Below, in pieces: positions 5,049 to 5,217 of a DNA stretch of 5,217 nt. Source of the stretch: Armatimonadota bacterium (lineage in GTDB: Bacteria > Cloacimonadota > Cloacimonadia > Cloacimonadales > TCS61). Each line of letters starts with the position of its first letter. Within the stretch, counting starts at the first letter, position 1. Location of the stretch: positions 1 to 5,217 of the forward strand of contig JAUWNO010000186.1 in the NCBI GenBank assembly GCA_030612605.1. The letters are read 5' to 3'. Position numbers and translations under genes: made by a program. The notes beneath the pieces are model-generated. The model was given only the letters and a program-made list of their open reading frames with translations. It made no database searches and was not told the DNA's origin.

Positions 5049-5217
5049 AAATGTTTTATGGTTTCTTTTGGAAAAATAATATCCGTGATGAAAATCTCAA
5101 ATATCGAACAAGGAACATCGATTTACGATTTACGAAGAAAAGATGAAGTTTGCTTTGGAGTTATTTATTTTCATTATTATTAATATTCAATCTTCAATAT
5201 TCAATGTTTGGTTCATC
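5049..5217. other. Noncoding repeat-derived tail
   Basis: No gene is seen. ATCCGTG (5081-5087) is an inverted CACGGAT word. Bases near 5118-5136 contain a short tandem CGATTTACGATTTACGA. The last ~40 bases are variations on TTCAATATTCAATG, near reverse complements of T-rich words at about 60-80. All of this looks like decayed or simple dispersed repeat sequence. Confidence 0.5.

Overview
The window is AT-rich (roughly one third G+C by eye) and bacterial. It holds four intact protein genes and one tRNA gene, all on the + strand, separated by unusually repeat-rich noncoding DNA. The protein style (Lys/Ile/Asn-rich, ATG starts, AGGA/GAGG ribosome binding sites) and the small dispersed repeats recall uncultured FCB-group or candidate-phylum anaerobes such as Cloacimonadota. 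That placement is an impression from memory, not a computed result.

Layout. Bases 1-295 are noncoding: degenerate AT-rich text, a short repeat tail also found at 2444-2461, and a long imperfect hairpin (160-222). Next comes a probable two-gene operon: a HEAT-repeat protein distantly resembling AlkD-type DNA alkylation repair enzymes (296-1126), then, 27 bp later, a YbbR/CdaR-like protein with one N-terminal membrane anchor (1154-2047). A 473-bp noncoding stretch follows. It contains two 16-bp repeats able to pair with each other, a doubtful 29-codon reading frame behind a strong Shine-Dalgarno sequence, and a perfect 9-bp-stem hairpin repeat. Then come tsaD (2521-3531), a tRNA-Thr gene with anticodon CGU (3688-3762), a small hairpin, and a PP-loop ATPase gene of the THUMP-less ThiI-like tRNA-thiolation type (3840-4823). 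The last ~390 bp has no credible gene. It carries a 90-bp unit in two tandem copies, built from CACGGAT motifs at 9-10 bp spacing, then a three-unit 10-bp array and AT-rich simple text.

How the genes relate. The right-hand genes share a tRNA theme. TsaD makes t6A37 on tRNAs that read ANN codons; the adjacent tRNA-Thr(CGU) reads ACG and has U36-A37, so it should be a substrate. The next gene probably inserts sulfur into tRNA, and U8, the usual s4U site, is present in this tRNA. The left-hand pair has no obvious link to this. The YbbR-like protein usually sits beside the diadenylate cyclase gene cdaA, which is not in the window.

I found no clear new defence system, CRISPR array, transposase or prophage. 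The most unusual material is the repeat DNA and the three-cysteine ThiI-like enzyme.
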